DNA of 64,000 nucleotides from Streptomyces sp. JB150 (GCF_011193355.1 NZ_CP049780.1:3030169-3094168), one strand, 5' to 3'. Shown: positions 52,856 to 62,190, numbered from the stretch's first letter. The notes: generated by a model not told the origin, from the letters alone. Translations and numbers: made by a program.

Positions 52856-53506
52856 TTGGGCAACGACAACCGTCCACGGGGCACCATCCGGTTGAAACCC
52901 ACCGCCGGTGCGCCGCCCCGGCAGGGCGCGCCTGTCCGCCCCGACACCGCACTGACCAGGCCGGCACCGCAGGCCCGCGTCCCGGGACGCGGCATCCTCC
53001 AGGTGAATCTGAACTGGTCGGTGGCGACGGAGGCGGACCTCGACCTCGGCTGCCTGGTGTCCTTCGTCGACGGTTCCGGCGTCGCCGTGCAGCCACTGGG
53101 CAACGCCTTCGGCTCGCTGGTCGCGTGGCCCTACGTGGAACTCGACCAGGACGACCGGAGCGGCGCCTCATCGGACGGGGAGACGCTCCGGGTCGATCTG
53201 GCGCACCGGGACGAATTCCGGCAGCTGCTGTTCTACGTGTACGTCTACCAGGGCGCGGTGGACTTCCGCCGCCTTGGCGCGGTCGCCACGATGACCGCGC
53301 CGTCGGGAACCTTCCGCATCGCGCTCGACGACTCCCCGAGCGGCGCCACCGGCTGTGCGATCGCGCGGGCTGCCGCCGACCCCGATGGGCTCACGGTCCG
53401 CCGGGAGGTGCGGTGGTTCTCCGGCACGGAGCGCCATTCGGTGCAAGAGGCGATGGACCGTGCCTACGGCTTCGGTTTCCCCTGGGTGTGGGGGACGAAG
53501 GACTGA
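52856..53506 (+). CDS. TerD-like protein
   Basis: 216 residues. A Pro/Arg-rich N-terminus (1-40) is followed by a TerD-type beta-sandwich: LQVNLNWSVATEADLDLGCL, a calcium-site-like acidic segment VELDQDDRSGASSDGETLRVDL, and FRIALDDSPSG. C-terminal FPWVWGTKD. TerD proteins bind Ca2+ and belong to stress-response and chemical-resistance clusters together with TerY-P triads. The TTG at 52856 has GAGGAGG 6 nt upstream. It diverges from the five-gene operon, sharing its control region. Confidence 0.82.
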   Translation: MGNDNRPRGTIRLKPTAGAPPRQGAPVRPDTALTRPAPQARVPGRGILQVNLNWSVATEADLDLGCLVSFVDGSGVAVQPLGNAFGSLVAWPYVELDQDDRSGASSDGETLRVDLAHRDEFRQLLFYVYVYQGAVDFRRLGAVATMTAPSGTFRIALDDSPSGATGCAIARAAADPDGLTVRREVRWFSGTERHSVQEAMDRAYGFGFPWVWGTKD

Positions 53507-53510
53507 GCGC

Positions 53511-53544
53511 CGCCTCGGGTCCCGGACGGCCCGGACCCGAGGCG
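53511..53544. terminator. Terminator between convergent terD-like and acyl-CoA dehydrogenase genes
   Basis: Twelve-base perfect arms (53511-53522 with 53533-53544) immediately after the TerD-like stop and 10 nt beyond the dehydrogenase stop on the other strand. Confidence 0.7.
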
Positions 53545-53554
53545 CTGTGCTCGC

Positions 53555-54712
53555 TTACGGCAGGTTGCGCGCCATCACGATGCGCTGGACCTGGTTGGTG
53601 CCCTCGTAGATCTGGGTGATCTTGGCGTCGCGCATCATGCGCTCGACCGGGTAGTCACGGGTGTAGCCGTAGCCGCCGAGGAGCTGGACGGCGTCCGTGG
53701 TGACCTCCATGGCGATGTCGGAGGCGAAGCACTTCGCCGCCGCGCCGAGGTAGGTGAGGTCGGCGTCGCCGCGCTCGGAGGCGGCGGCGGCCTGGTAGGT
53801 CAGGGCGCGGGCGGCCGAGATCTTCATGGCCATGTCGGCGAGCATGAACTGGATGCCCTGGAAGTCGGCGATCGGCTTGCCGAACTGCTTGCGCTCCTGG
53901 ACGTAGCCCTTGGCGTAGTCGAGGGCGCCCTGGGCGATGCCGAGGGCCTGGGCGGCGATGGTGATGCGGGTGTGGTCGAGGGTCTTCATCGCCGTGGCGA
54001 AGCCGGTGCCCTCCTCGCCGATCATGCGGTCGGCGGGGATGCGGACGTTGTCCAGGTAGACCTCGCGGGTCGGCGAGCCCTTGATGCCGAGCTTCTTCTC
54101 GGGGGCGCCGAAGGAGACGCCCTCGTCGGACTTCTCGACGACGAAGGCGGAGATGCCCTTGGAGCGCTTGGACGGGTCCGTCACGGCCATCACCGTGTAG
54201 AACTCCGACACGCCCGCGTTGGTGATCCAGCGCTTGACGCCGTTGAGCACCCAGTGGTCGCCGTCGCGGACCGCGCGCGTCTTCATGCCGGCCGCGTCGG
54301 AGCCCGCGTCGGGCTCGGAGAGGCAGTACGAGAACATCGCCTCGCCCTTGGCGAGCGGGGTCATGTACTTCTTCTTCAGCTCCTCGGAGCCGGAGAGGAT
54401 GACGGGGAGCGAGCCGAGCTTGTTCACCGCGGGGATGAGGGAGGACGACGCGCAGACGCGGGCCACCTCCTCGATCACGATGACGGTCGCGAGGGCGTCG
54501 GCGCCCGCGCCGCCGTAGGACTCGGGGACGTGCACGGCGTGCAGGTCGTTGGCGACCAGGGCGTCCAGCGCCTCCTGCGGGAAGCGGGCCTCCTCGTCCA
54601 CGGCTGCGGCGTGCGGCGCGATCTTCGCCTCGGCCAGCGCGCGGACGGCGTCGCGGAGCATGTCGTGCTCCTCGGACGGGCGGTACAGGTCGAAATCAGC
54701 CGATCCGGCCAA
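53555..54712 (-). CDS. Acyl-CoA dehydrogenase
   Basis: 385-residue FAD flavoenzyme of fatty-acid or branched-chain beta-oxidation. Motifs: FSYCLSEPDAGSDAAGMKT for flavin contact, WVLNGVKRWITNAG, and the C-terminal VERMMRDAKITQIYEGTNQ, which holds the catalytic Glu. The start is a TTG at 54712 (MAGSADFDLYRPSEE), with GAGAGA upstream; no closer ATG gives full length. Highly conserved sequence; substrate range not deducible. Confidence 0.95.
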   Translation of the reverse strand: MAGSADFDLYRPSEEHDMLRDAVRALAEAKIAPHAAAVDEEARFPQEALDALVANDLHAVHVPESYGGAGADALATVIVIEEVARVCASSSLIPAVNKLGSLPVILSGSEELKKKYMTPLAKGEAMFSYCLSEPDAGSDAAGMKTRAVRDGDHWVLNGVKRWITNAGVSEFYTVMAVTDPSKRSKGISAFVVEKSDEGVSFGAPEKKLGIKGSPTREVYLDNVRIPADRMIGEEGTGFATAMKTLDHTRITIAAQALGIAQGALDYAKGYVQERKQFGKPIADFQGIQFMLADMAMKISAARALTYQAAAASERGDADLTYLGAAAKCFASDIAMEVTTDAVQLLGGYGYTRDYPVERMMRDAKITQIYEGTNQVQRIVMARNLP

Positions 54713-54876
54713 GGTCTCTCACGCTCCAAGGACGCTAATTACCGTTAAGTAACACAAATTTTAGAGCTCTGGCCACGGCAGGGGTAGGTGAGTTTGGCGA
54801 CAGGGGGAAAGGTGCCCGGCGAGCTGCCCGACTATGCTCGGGCTCCGCACGACCGACGTACCCCCCAGGAGCATCC

Positions 54877-56220
54877 ATGGCCCTCAAGATCACCGTGATC
54901 GGCACCGGCTATCTCGGCGCCACGCACGCCGCGGCCATGGCCGAACTCGGGTTCGAGGTGCTGGGGCTCGACGTGGTCCCCGAGAAGATCGAGATGCTGC
55001 GGCGGGGCGAGACCCCGATGTACGAGCCGGGCCTGGACGAGCTGCTGCGCAAGCACGTCGCCGGGATCGAGGGCTCCACCGGGCGGCTGCGCTTCACCAC
55101 CGACTGGGCCGAGGTCGGCGCGTTCGGCGACGTCCACTTCGTCTGCGTGAACACCCCGCAGCGGCACGGCGAGTACGCCTGCGACATGTCGTACGTCGAC
55201 GCCGCGTTCGCCTCGCTCGCCCCGCACCTGAACGGCCCCGCCCTGGTCGTCGGCAAGTCCACGGTCCCCGTCGGCTCCGCCGACCGGCTCGCCCGCTACC
55301 TCGCCGAGCACGCCCCGGCCGGCGGTGACGCCGAACTGGCCTGGAACCCCGAGTTCCTGCGCGAGGGCTTCGCCGTCCAGGACACCCTGCACCCGGACCG
55401 GATCGTGGTCGGCGTGCGCAGCGACCGCGCGGAGAAGCTGCTGCGCGAGGTGTACGCCACGCCGCTCGCCGAGGGCACCCCGTTCGTCGTCACCGACTTC
55501 CCGACCGCCGAACTGGTGAAGACCTCCGCGAACTCCTTCCTCGCCACCAAGATCTCCTTCATCAACGCGATGGCCGAGGTCTGCGAGGCCGCGGGCGGCG
55601 ACGTCGCCAAGCTGGCCGAGGCGATCGGCTACGACGACCGGATCGGCCGCAAGTTCCTGCGCGCCGGCATCGGCTTCGGCGGCGGCTGCCTGCCCAAGGA
55701 CATCCGGGCGTTCATGGCCCGCGCCGGCGAGCTGGGCGCCGACCAGGCGCTGACCTTCCTGCGCGAGATCGACTCGATCAACATGCGCCAGCGCGGCCAG
55801 ATGGTGGAACTCGCCCGGCAGGCCCTCGGCGGCGGGCCCTTCCTCGGCAAGCGGGTCGCGGTGCTCGGCGCCACCTTCAAGCCGGACTCGGACGACGTCC
55901 GCGACTCGCCCGCGCTGAACGTGGCCGGGCAGATCCACCTCCAGGGCGGCCAGGTCACCGTCTACGACCCGAAGGGCATGGACAACGCCCGCCGGATCTT
56001 CCCCACCCTCGGCTACGCCGACTCCGCGCGGGAGGCGGTGCGCGGCGCCGACGTCGTGCTGCACCTGACGGAGTGGCGGGAGTTCCGCGAGCTGGACCCG
56101 GAGGCGCTCGGCGAGGTCGCGGCGGCCCGCGTCATCCTCGACGGCCGCAACGCGCTCGACCCCGAGCTGTGGCGCCGGGCCGGCTGGACGTACCGCGCGA
56201 TGGGCCGCCCCACCGCGTAA
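54877..56220 (+). CDS. UDP-glucose/GDP-mannose 6-dehydrogenase family protein
   Basis: 447 residues. Oxidises a nucleotide sugar to its uronic acid with NAD+. N-terminal Rossmann motif VIGTGYLGATHAA, the family VCVNTPQ and STVPVGSA segments, the catalytic Cys in GFGGGCLPKDI, and the C-terminal NAD/UDP domain VAVLGATFKPDSDDVRDSP. Probably makes UDP-glucuronate (or GDP-mannuronate) for surface glycans, in keeping with the wall genes of the window. The ATG at 54877 has AGGAG upstream. Followed by a strong terminator. Confidence 0.93.
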   Translation: MALKITVIGTGYLGATHAAAMAELGFEVLGLDVVPEKIEMLRRGETPMYEPGLDELLRKHVAGIEGSTGRLRFTTDWAEVGAFGDVHFVCVNTPQRHGEYACDMSYVDAAFASLAPHLNGPALVVGKSTVPVGSADRLARYLAEHAPAGGDAELAWNPEFLREGFAVQDTLHPDRIVVGVRSDRAEKLLREVYATPLAEGTPFVVTDFPTAELVKTSANSFLATKISFINAMAEVCEAAGGDVAKLAEAIGYDDRIGRKFLRAGIGFGGGCLPKDIRAFMARAGELGADQALTFLREIDSINMRQRGQMVELARQALGGGPFLGKRVAVLGATFKPDSDDVRDSPALNVAGQIHLQGGQVTVYDPKGMDNARRIFPTLGYADSAREAVRGADVVLHLTEWREFRELDPEALGEVAAARVILDGRNALDPELWRRAGWTYRAMGRPTA

Positions 56221-56235
56221 CCCCGTACGCGCGGC

Positions 56236-56276
56236 GACGCCGGTTCGGCCGAGGCTCAGTCGGCCGAACCGGCGTC
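56236..56276. terminator. 17-bp hairpin terminator
   Basis: Perfect 17-bp arms (56236-56252 and 56260-56276) with a 7-nt loop, followed by TTGT. Terminates the dehydrogenase gene. Confidence 0.8.
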
Positions 56277-56395
56277 TTGTCGCATTCTGCACCAAGCCGG
56301 CCGCCGCCACGCAGCCTTTGTGCGGGGTGGGGGTCTGCGTGCCGTCCGGCGTTCGGCAACCCGGCGACTCCACCGCCCCCGTCGTCCCGCGGCTG

Positions 56396-56902
56396 TCACG
56401 ACGCCTTCGCCCGGTAGCGGCGCATCTTCGCCCGGGCGCCGCACACCTGCATCGAGCACCAGCGGCCGCGGCCGGCCGGGCTGCGGTCGTAGTACGCCCA
56501 GTGGCAGTCGGGCAGTTCGCACGCCTTGAGGCGTTCCCAGGTGCCCTCGGTGAGGGCCTCGGCCACGGCCGCGGCGACACGGGACAGCAGCGGCCCGTCG
56601 TCGGCCGGAGCGAGGCGTGCCGAGCCGTCCCGCGGGTCGACCGCGACGTACAGCGGCACCCGCGCCAGCAGCTCGCCGAGCGGGGTGACCGCGCGGTGCG
56701 GCGGATGCCCGGCGTGGGCCAGACAGACCGCGCGCAGCGACTCCCGCAGCTCTCGCGCGGCCTCCAGGTCCCCCGCCGCGATCCCGAACCGCGCCCGGCC
56801 CTCGGGCGTGTCCAGAGCGTCCCGCCCCGACCCCAGGTCGACGGTGTTCACCAGCGCCTCGACCACAGCGAGTCCGCCGGGCGCGGGAAGCCTTTCGCTC
56901 AT
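56396..56902 (-). CDS. CGNR zinc-finger transcription regulator
   Basis: 168 residues. An N-terminal ABATE-type stress-sensing domain (VVEALVNTVDLGSGRDAL) is followed by a C-terminal CGNR zinc finger: LKACELPDCHWAYYDRSPAGR and WCSMQVCGARAKMRRYRAK, the two Cys pairs holding zinc. The C-G-x-R motif reads CGAR here. Divergent from the two VOC proteins at 56992 across a region crowded with GTTAC words, so it probably regulates them and itself. Confidence 0.9.
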   Translation of the reverse strand: MSERLPAPGGLAVVEALVNTVDLGSGRDALDTPEGRARFGIAAGDLEAARELRESLRAVCLAHAGHPPHRAVTPLGELLARVPLYVAVDPRDGSARLAPADDGPLLSRVAAAVAEALTEGTWERLKACELPDCHWAYYDRSPAGRGRWCSMQVCGARAKMRRYRAKAS

Positions 56903-56911
56903 GCTTGCGAC

Positions 56912-56972
56912 GTTACCCGTTCTGCGGGAGCATGCGGTAACGGTTACCGGTTACACCGCTCTACAGGTAACC
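56912..56972. promoter_or_regulatory. GTTAC/GGTAAC repeat cluster, operator candidate
   Basis: Between the CGNR regulator and the first VOC gene five GTTAC-type words occur in 61 bp: 56912-56916, a perfect inverted pair GGTAAC-G-GTTACC at 56936-56948, GTTAC at 56950-56954 and GGTAACC at 56966-56972. Such clustering in a divergent promoter suggests the regulator's binding site; MtrA or GlnR sites have a similar word. Confidence 0.5.
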
Positions 56973-56991
56973 CCTCGACGAGGAGGAAGTC

Positions 56992-57357
56992 ATGGCTCTC
57001 GCAGAACTGGGCGTCGTCGTACTGGATTGTCCCGACCCGCGCAGGCTGGCCGATTTTTACGCCGGCGTGCTGGGCGGCACCGTCAAGGCGGAGGAGGACG
57101 GGAGCTGGGTCACCCTGCAGGTCCCCGGCGGGCAGCACCTGGCCTTCCAGGCCGCGCCGGGCTTCGTCCCGCCGAAGTGGCCGTCCCCGGACGCCTCGCA
57201 ACAGTTCCACCTGGACCTGAACGTGCGGGATCTCGACGCGGCGGAGCAGAGCGTGCTCGCGCTCGGCGCCACCGTGCTCGACGCGGAGGACCGCTCCCGG
57301 CCGTGGCGTGTCTATGCCGACCCCGCGGGGCACCCGTTCTGCCTCTGCGCCTGCTGA
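56992..57357 (+). CDS. VOC (glyoxalase-like) protein 1
   Basis: 121-residue vicinal-oxygen-chelate fold protein: VVVLDCPDPRRLADFYAGVLGG, WVTLQVPGGQHLAFQ, QQFHLDLNVRDL, and YADPAGHPFCLC. The metal-site residues His/Glu are only partly in place, so it may be a binding or resistance protein rather than a glyoxalase. GAGGAGGA precedes the ATG. Tandem paralogue of the next gene; the pair is divergent from the CGNR regulator. Confidence 0.9.
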   Translation: MALAELGVVVLDCPDPRRLADFYAGVLGGTVKAEEDGSWVTLQVPGGQHLAFQAAPGFVPPKWPSPDASQQFHLDLNVRDLDAAEQSVLALGATVLDAEDRSRPWRVYADPAGHPFCLCAC

Positions 57358-57380
57358 GCCCCCTACACACGGAGGTGCCC

Positions 57381-57773
57381 ATGCCCCCCGCGGCCCGTTT
57401 CCGTTCCGTCGTCCTCGACTGCCCCGACCCGCGCGCCCTCGCCCGCTTCTACGCCGGGATCCTCGGCGGCGAGCCCGAGGGCGCCGACCCCGACTGGGTG
57501 GTGCTCCAGGTGCCCGGCGGGCCCCGGCTGGCCTTCCAGTCCGCGCCGGACCTGCGCCCGCCCGAGTGGCCGCGCTCCGACCGGAACGCCCAGCAGTTCC
57601 ACCTTGACCTGGACGCCGGGTCCACCTGGGAGGAGATCGACGAGGCGGAGAAGCGGGTGCTGGCCCTCGGCGGCCGGGTGCTGGACGCGGAGGACTACGA
57701 GACGAAGGACTTCCGGGTCTACGCCGATCCGGCCGGGCATCCGTTCTGCCTGTGCCGGATCGAGCACTCCTGA
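57381..57773 (+). CDS. VOC (glyoxalase-like) protein 2
   Basis: 130 residues, clearly paralogous to VOC 1 (SVVLDCPDPRALARFYAGIL, VVLQVPGGPRLAFQ, QQFHLDLDAGSTWEEIDEAE, YADPAGHPFCLC). Starts at the ATG 57381 after GGAGGT, 23 nt past the VOC 1 stop, so the two are co-transcribed. Probably a tandem duplication. Confidence 0.9.
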   Translation: MPPAARFRSVVLDCPDPRALARFYAGILGGEPEGADPDWVVLQVPGGPRLAFQSAPDLRPPEWPRSDRNAQQFHLDLDAGSTWEEIDEAEKRVLALGGRVLDAEDYETKDFRVYADPAGHPFCLCRIEHS

Positions 57774-57791
57774 CCCTCGGAGGCCGGTCCC

Positions 57792-58919
57792 CTATCCGTC
57801 GAGTTCGGCGATCTTCGCCGCCGACGGGGCCCGGCGCTCCTGCGCCGCCCGCGCCGTGACGTCCGCGACGCGCAGCACCCGCTGGACGTTCCCCCAGGTC
57901 AGCAGGGCCAGGTCGGGGTCGCTCCAGCCGCGCCGCAGCAGTTCGGCGATCAGGTGCGGGTAGCAGGAGGCGTCGCCCAGCTCCTGCGGGTGGGCGCAGC
58001 CGGCGTCGTAGGTGCCGGACAGGCCGACGGACCGGGGCCCGGCGAGTGCGCGGACGTGGTCGAGGTGGTCGGCCACGTCCCGGACCGACGGGCCCGTCTG
58101 CTCGGCGGTCAGCGGCACCATGCACAGGCCCTTGGCCGCGCCCAGCGCCGCCAGCAGTTCGTCGGGCAGGTTGGCGGGGTGCGGGCGCAGGCTGCGGGCC
58201 GCGGAGCGGGTGGCGATGACCGGCGCGCGCGAGGCGGCGAGGATGCGGCGGATGGTCTCCTCGGAGGCGCCGGACAGGTCGGCGAGCACCCCGAGCCGGT
58301 TCATCTCGCGCACCACCTCCTCGCCGAACCGGGTCAGCCCCGCCTTGCTCGCCCAGGAGGTGCCCGAGAGGGTGAGCACCCGCAGCCCGAGGGCGTGCAG
58401 CACCCGCAGCAGGCCCACGGAGTCGTCCAGGGCGGCGGCGTGCGCCGGGCCGAGGAGGACGGCGGCCCGGCCGCAGTTGCGGGCGTCGATGACCTGCCCG
58501 GCGGTGCGGGCCAGGCGCAGGCTCTCGGGGTGTCCGGCGATCACCTTGCGGACCAGGTCCAGCTGCTCCAGGGTCGCGGCCACCGCCCGGTCGGCGGCCA
58601 GCCCCTCGGGCAGGTGCAGGGAGCAGAACAGCGCCCCGACATGGCCCTGCCGCAGACGTGGCACATCGGTGTCGACGGCGCTCTCGCCGGTCTCCAGGTC
58701 GTACCAGGGCAGGTGGCGCAGCGCCCAGGGCAGCCCGCTGTAGCCGTCGGCGACGGGGTGCGCGGCGAGCAGGGCGTGCGCCCGCTCCAGCGGCGCGGCG
58801 TCGGGGTCGTCCCCCTCGCCGGGGACGTACGGCTCGGGCGGGAACGGCCCGCCCAGCGGCAGGTCGCCGAGCTCGCCGACCTCGGGCGGGGTGTGCAGGT
58901 CGTCCTGGAGTTCGGCCAT
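57792..58919 (-). CDS. Membrane dipeptidase (M19) paralogue without metal ligands
   Basis: 375 residues of renal-dipeptidase fold, aligned along its whole length with the next gene (for example [52 protein letters not shown]). The metal-binding residues are gone: HxD in DGHNDLPW has become DGYSGLPW; the Glu of GAEGGH is Ala in GPAHAA; the His of DLSH is Gly in DLSG; the His of SHSSAR is Arg in TRSAAR; the Asp of GGDYDG is Thr in SGTYDA. The frame is intact and the rest well kept, so it looks like a selected pseudo-enzyme. It begins with an extra acidic/proline-rich 40 residues. Confidence 0.9.
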   Translation of the reverse strand: MAELQDDLHTPPEVGELGDLPLGGPFPPEPYVPGEGDDPDAAPLERAHALLAAHPVADGYSGLPWALRHLPWYDLETGESAVDTDVPRLRQGHVGALFCSLHLPEGLAADRAVAATLEQLDLVRKVIAGHPESLRLARTAGQVIDARNCGRAAVLLGPAHAAALDDSVGLLRVLHALGLRVLTLSGTSWASKAGLTRFGEEVVREMNRLGVLADLSGASEETIRRILAASRAPVIATRSAARSLRPHPANLPDELLAALGAAKGLCMVPLTAEQTGPSVRDVADHLDHVRALAGPRSVGLSGTYDAGCAHPQELGDASCYPHLIAELLRRGWSDPDLALLTWGNVQRVLRVADVTARAAQERRAPSAAKIAELDG

Positions 58920-59130
58920 GGCGGCTCCTGACGTGCGCGGCGGTCGCTTACCGTCACCGTCGCACGGCTCCCCCGGGCGTACCCGGTGGATGGCGCGTTC
59001 GGGGGTACCCCCGGCCGAGAACCGCAGGTCGGCGCGGCTGCTGGCGCTCGGATCACTCCGCCGGGGACCCCAGGTCGTCAGGCGGGTGATCCGGCCCGCC
59101 GTCCCGCGGCGGGCCGGTACCTCGCCGCGG

Positions 59131-60309
59131 TCAGCCGTCCAGCTCCTCGATGGTGACGTGGGAGGGGGCGCGGGTGGCCTGGAGGTCGCGGGCCACGTCC
59201 TCGGCGGCGCCCAGCACCCGTACCGCGTTCTGCCAGGTCAGCTTGGCCAGGTCGGTCCTGGACCAGCCACGGTCGAGCAGTTCGGCGATGAGGTTGGGGT
59301 AGCCCGAGACGTCGTCCAGGCCGTCGGGGGTGAAGACGGTGCCGTCGTAGTCGCCGCCGATGCCGAGGTGGTCGATGCCGGCGACCTCGCGCATGTGGTC
59401 GAGGTGGTCGGCGACCGTGGCGGCGGTGGCGACCGGGCGCGGGTGGCGCTCCTCGAAGGCGCGGTGCACCTTCATCGCCTCGGGGGTGGCGTCGAGGTGG
59501 TGGAAGCCGTGGGCGCGCAGGTTCTCGTCGGCGGCGGCCGTCCAGTCGACGGCGGCCTGCAGGACGAACTTCGGCACGAACGTCACCATCGCCACGCCGC
59601 CGTTGGCGGGCAGGCGCTCCAGCACGTCGTCCGGGATGTTGCGGGGGTGGTCGCAGACCGCGCGGGCCGAGGAGTGGGAGAAGATCACCGGGGCCGTGGA
59701 GGTGTCCAGCGCGTCCCGCATCGTCGTGGCGGCCACGTGCGAGAGGTCGACCAGCATGCCGAGGCGGTTCATCTCCCGGACCACCTCGCGGCCGAACGCC
59801 GACAGCCCGCCGACGCCCGGCTCGTCCGTCGCCGAGTCCGCCCACGCCACGTTGTCGTTGTGGGTGAGGGTCATGTAGCGGACGCCGAGCGCGTACAGGC
59901 AGCGCAGGGCGCCCAGGGAACAGTCGATGGAGTGCCCGCCCTCCGCGCCCATCAGGGAGGCGATACGGCCCTCCGCGCGCGCCGCTTCGAGGTCCGCGGC
60001 GGTGGTCGCCGGGCGCAGCACGTCCGCATGACGGTCGTTCAGCCGGCGCACGCAGTCGATCTGTTCCAGCGTCGCGGTGACCGGGTCGGGCAGGTCGGTG
60101 CGGACGTACACCGACCAGTACTGCGCGCCCACCCCGCCGGCCCGCAGGCGCGGGATGTCGGTGTGCAGGTGGCCGTCCTGGGAGACGGCGATGTCCCGGG
60201 CGTCGAGGTCGTAGTCGACCTGCTCGCGCAGCGCCCAGGGCAGGTCGTTGTGCCCGTCGACCACCGGGAACTCGCGCAGCAGTTCCCGGGCCTGGTCCAG
60301 TGAGGTCAT
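59131..60309 (-). CDS. Membrane dipeptidase, M19 family (active type)
   Basis: 392 residues. Zinc ligands and catalytic residues typical of renal-type dipeptidases are all visible: His and Asp of [10 protein letters not shown], bridging Glu of [10 protein letters not shown], His of [10 protein letters not shown], His of [10 protein letters not shown], and Asp of GIGGDYDG. It cleaves dipeptides, including D-amino-acid-containing ones, in the cytoplasm. It lies between purE and the inactive paralogue on the same strand. Confidence 0.95.
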   Translation of the reverse strand: MTSLDQARELLREFPVVDGHNDLPWALREQVDYDLDARDIAVSQDGHLHTDIPRLRAGGVGAQYWSVYVRTDLPDPVTATLEQIDCVRRLNDRHADVLRPATTAADLEAARAEGRIASLMGAEGGHSIDCSLGALRCLYALGVRYMTLTHNDNVAWADSATDEPGVGGLSAFGREVVREMNRLGMLVDLSHVAATTMRDALDTSTAPVIFSHSSARAVCDHPRNIPDDVLERLPANGGVAMVTFVPKFVLQAAVDWTAAADENLRAHGFHHLDATPEAMKVHRAFEERHPRPVATAATVADHLDHMREVAGIDHLGIGGDYDGTVFTPDGLDDVSGYPNLIAELLDRGWSRTDLAKLTWQNAVRVLGAAEDVARDLQATRAPSHVTIEELDG

Positions 60310-60366
60310 CGCCGTCCCTTCGTCAGTGGGCGTGAGTGGCGCCGGTGCGCCCGCCCCGGCGGGGTG

Positions 60367-60891
60367 TCACTTGCCGAAGCCGAAGCCGTTGCCGGAGCCG
60401 TCGACCTTGGCGCGCAGCCGCTTGCCCTTCTCGGTGGCCTGGTCGTTGAGGTCCTGCTGGAACTCGCGCATCCGGGCCAGCAGGTCCTCGTCGTGTGCGG
60501 CGAGGATACGGGCCGCGAGCAGACCGGCGTTGCGGGCACCGGCGACGGAGACCGTCGCCACCGGGACACCGGCCGGCATCTGCACGATCGACAGCAGGGA
60601 GTCCATGCCGTCGAGGTACTTCAGCGGGACCGGCACGCCGATGACCGGCAGCGGGGTGACCGAGGCGAGCATGCCGGGCAGGTGGGCGGCGCCGCCCGCA
60701 CCGGCGATGATCACCTTGATCCCGCGGTCCGCGGCCTGCTCGCCGTACGTGATCATCTCGCGCGGCATGCGGTGCGCGGAGACCACGTCGACCTCGTAGG
60801 GGATCTCGAACTCGTCGAGGGCCTTGGCGGCGGCCTCCATGACGGGCCAGTCGGAGTCCGACCCCATGACGATGCCAACAACGGGGCTCAT
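60367..60891 (-). CDS. purE: N5-carboxyaminoimidazole ribonucleotide mutase
   Basis: 174 residues; purine biosynthesis, interconverts N5-CAIR and CAIR. Signature: [38 protein letters not shown], and GNAGLLA-like [12 protein letters not shown]. The ATG overlaps the purK stop (ATGA), so translation is coupled. Confidence 0.96.
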   Translation of the reverse strand: MSPVVGIVMGSDSDWPVMEAAAKALDEFEIPYEVDVVSAHRMPREMITYGEQAADRGIKVIIAGAGGAAHLPGMLASVTPLPVIGVPVPLKYLDGMDSLLSIVQMPAGVPVATVSVAGARNAGLLAARILAAHDEDLLARMREFQQDLNDQATEKGKRLRAKVDGSGNGFGFGK

Positions 60892-62027
60892 TCGGTGATG
60901 GTGCCTCTCAGGTAGCCGGCAGCGTGACGGGCGCGCTCCAGCACGTCGTCGAGGTCGTCGCCGTAGGTGTTGACATGACCGACCTTGCGGCCGGGCTTCA
61001 CGTCCTTGCCGTACATGTGGATCTTCAGCTGGGGGTCACGGGCCATGCAGTGCAGGTACGCCGAGTACATGTCCGGGAAGTCTCCGCCGAGGACGTTGAC
61101 CATCACGGTCCACGTGGCGCGCGGGCGCGGGTCGCCCAGCGGCAGGTCCAGGACCGCGCGGACGTGGTTGGCGAACTGCGAGGTGATCGCGCCGTCCATC
61201 GACCAGTGGCCCGAGTTGTGCGGGCGCATCGCCAGCTCGTTGACGAGGATGCGGCCGTCGCGGGTCTGGAACAGCTCGACGGCGAGGTGGCCGACGACGC
61301 CGAGTTCCTTGGCGATGGTGAGGGCCATCTCGGTCGCCTGGAGGGACAGCGACTCGTCGAGGTCGGGGGCGGGCGCGATCACCGTGTCGCACACGCCGTT
61401 GACCTGGCGCGACTCGACCACGGGGTAGGCGACGGCCTGCCCGTGCGGGGAGCGGACCACGTTGGCGGCCAGCTCGCGGACGAAGTCGACCTTCTCCTCG
61501 GCGAGCACCGGCACTCCGGCGCGGAACGGGTCGGCGGCCTCCTCGACGGAGTCCACCACCCACACGCCCTTGCCGTCGTACCCGCCGCGGACGGTCTTCA
61601 GGACGACGGGGAAGCCGTCCCCCTCCGCCGCGAAGGCCGCCACGTCGTCCGGATCGCTCACGATCCGGTGGCGTGGACACGGCACGCCGATCTGGGTGAG
61701 CTTCGCCCGCATCACGCCCTTGTCCTGGGCGTGCACCAGCGCGTCGGGGCCGGGGCGCACGGGAATGCCGTCCGCCTCCAGGGCCCGCAGGTGCTCGGTG
61801 GGCACGTGCTCGTGGTCGAAGGTGATCACATCGCACCCGCGCGCGAACTCGCGCAGCGTGTCGAGATCGCGATAGTCGCCGACGACGACATCGCTCACGA
61901 CCTGCGCGGCGGAGTCCTGCGGGGTGTCACTGAGGAGCTTGAACCTGATGCCGAGCGGGATGCCAGCCTCGTGCGTCATACGCGCGAGCTGGCCCCCGCC
62001 GACCATGCCGACTACCGGGAACGTCAC
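60888..62027 (-). CDS. purK: N5-carboxyaminoimidazole ribonucleotide synthase
   Basis: 379 residues, ATP-grasp enzyme that carboxylates AIR. N-terminal [21 protein letters not shown]-grasp elements [27 protein letters not shown], and [25 protein letters not shown]. The GTG at 62027 gives a normal N-terminus; TACCCT about 8 nt upstream may be the -10 of a leaderless transcript. Forms the purK-purE operon. Confidence 0.96.
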   Translation of the reverse strand: MTFPVVGMVGGGQLARMTHEAGIPLGIRFKLLSDTPQDSAAQVVSDVVVGDYRDLDTLREFARGCDVITFDHEHVPTEHLRALEADGIPVRPGPDALVHAQDKGVMRAKLTQIGVPCPRHRIVSDPDDVAAFAAEGDGFPVVLKTVRGGYDGKGVWVVDSVEEAADPFRAGVPVLAEEKVDFVRELAANVVRSPHGQAVAYPVVESRQVNGVCDTVIAPAPDLDESLSLQATEMALTIAKELGVVGHLAVELFQTRDGRILVNELAMRPHNSGHWSMDGAITSQFANHVRAVLDLPLGDPRPRATWTVMVNVLGGDFPDMYSAYLHCMARDPQLKIHMYGKDVKPGRKVGHVNTYGDDLDDVLERARHAAGYLRGTITE

Positions 62028-62190
62028 GCCCCCAGGGTATCCGGCGCGCCAAGGCGGCCGGATTCCGCCGTTCCCCCGGGCCCGTCGGGGGTCATTCCGC
62101 GGCCCGCCCGCTCGTCCACAGGCGATCACGGAAGGGGGATGGTTAGCATGACGGGGTTGACGAATCCGACGGACGGGGGCCTTCACGACC

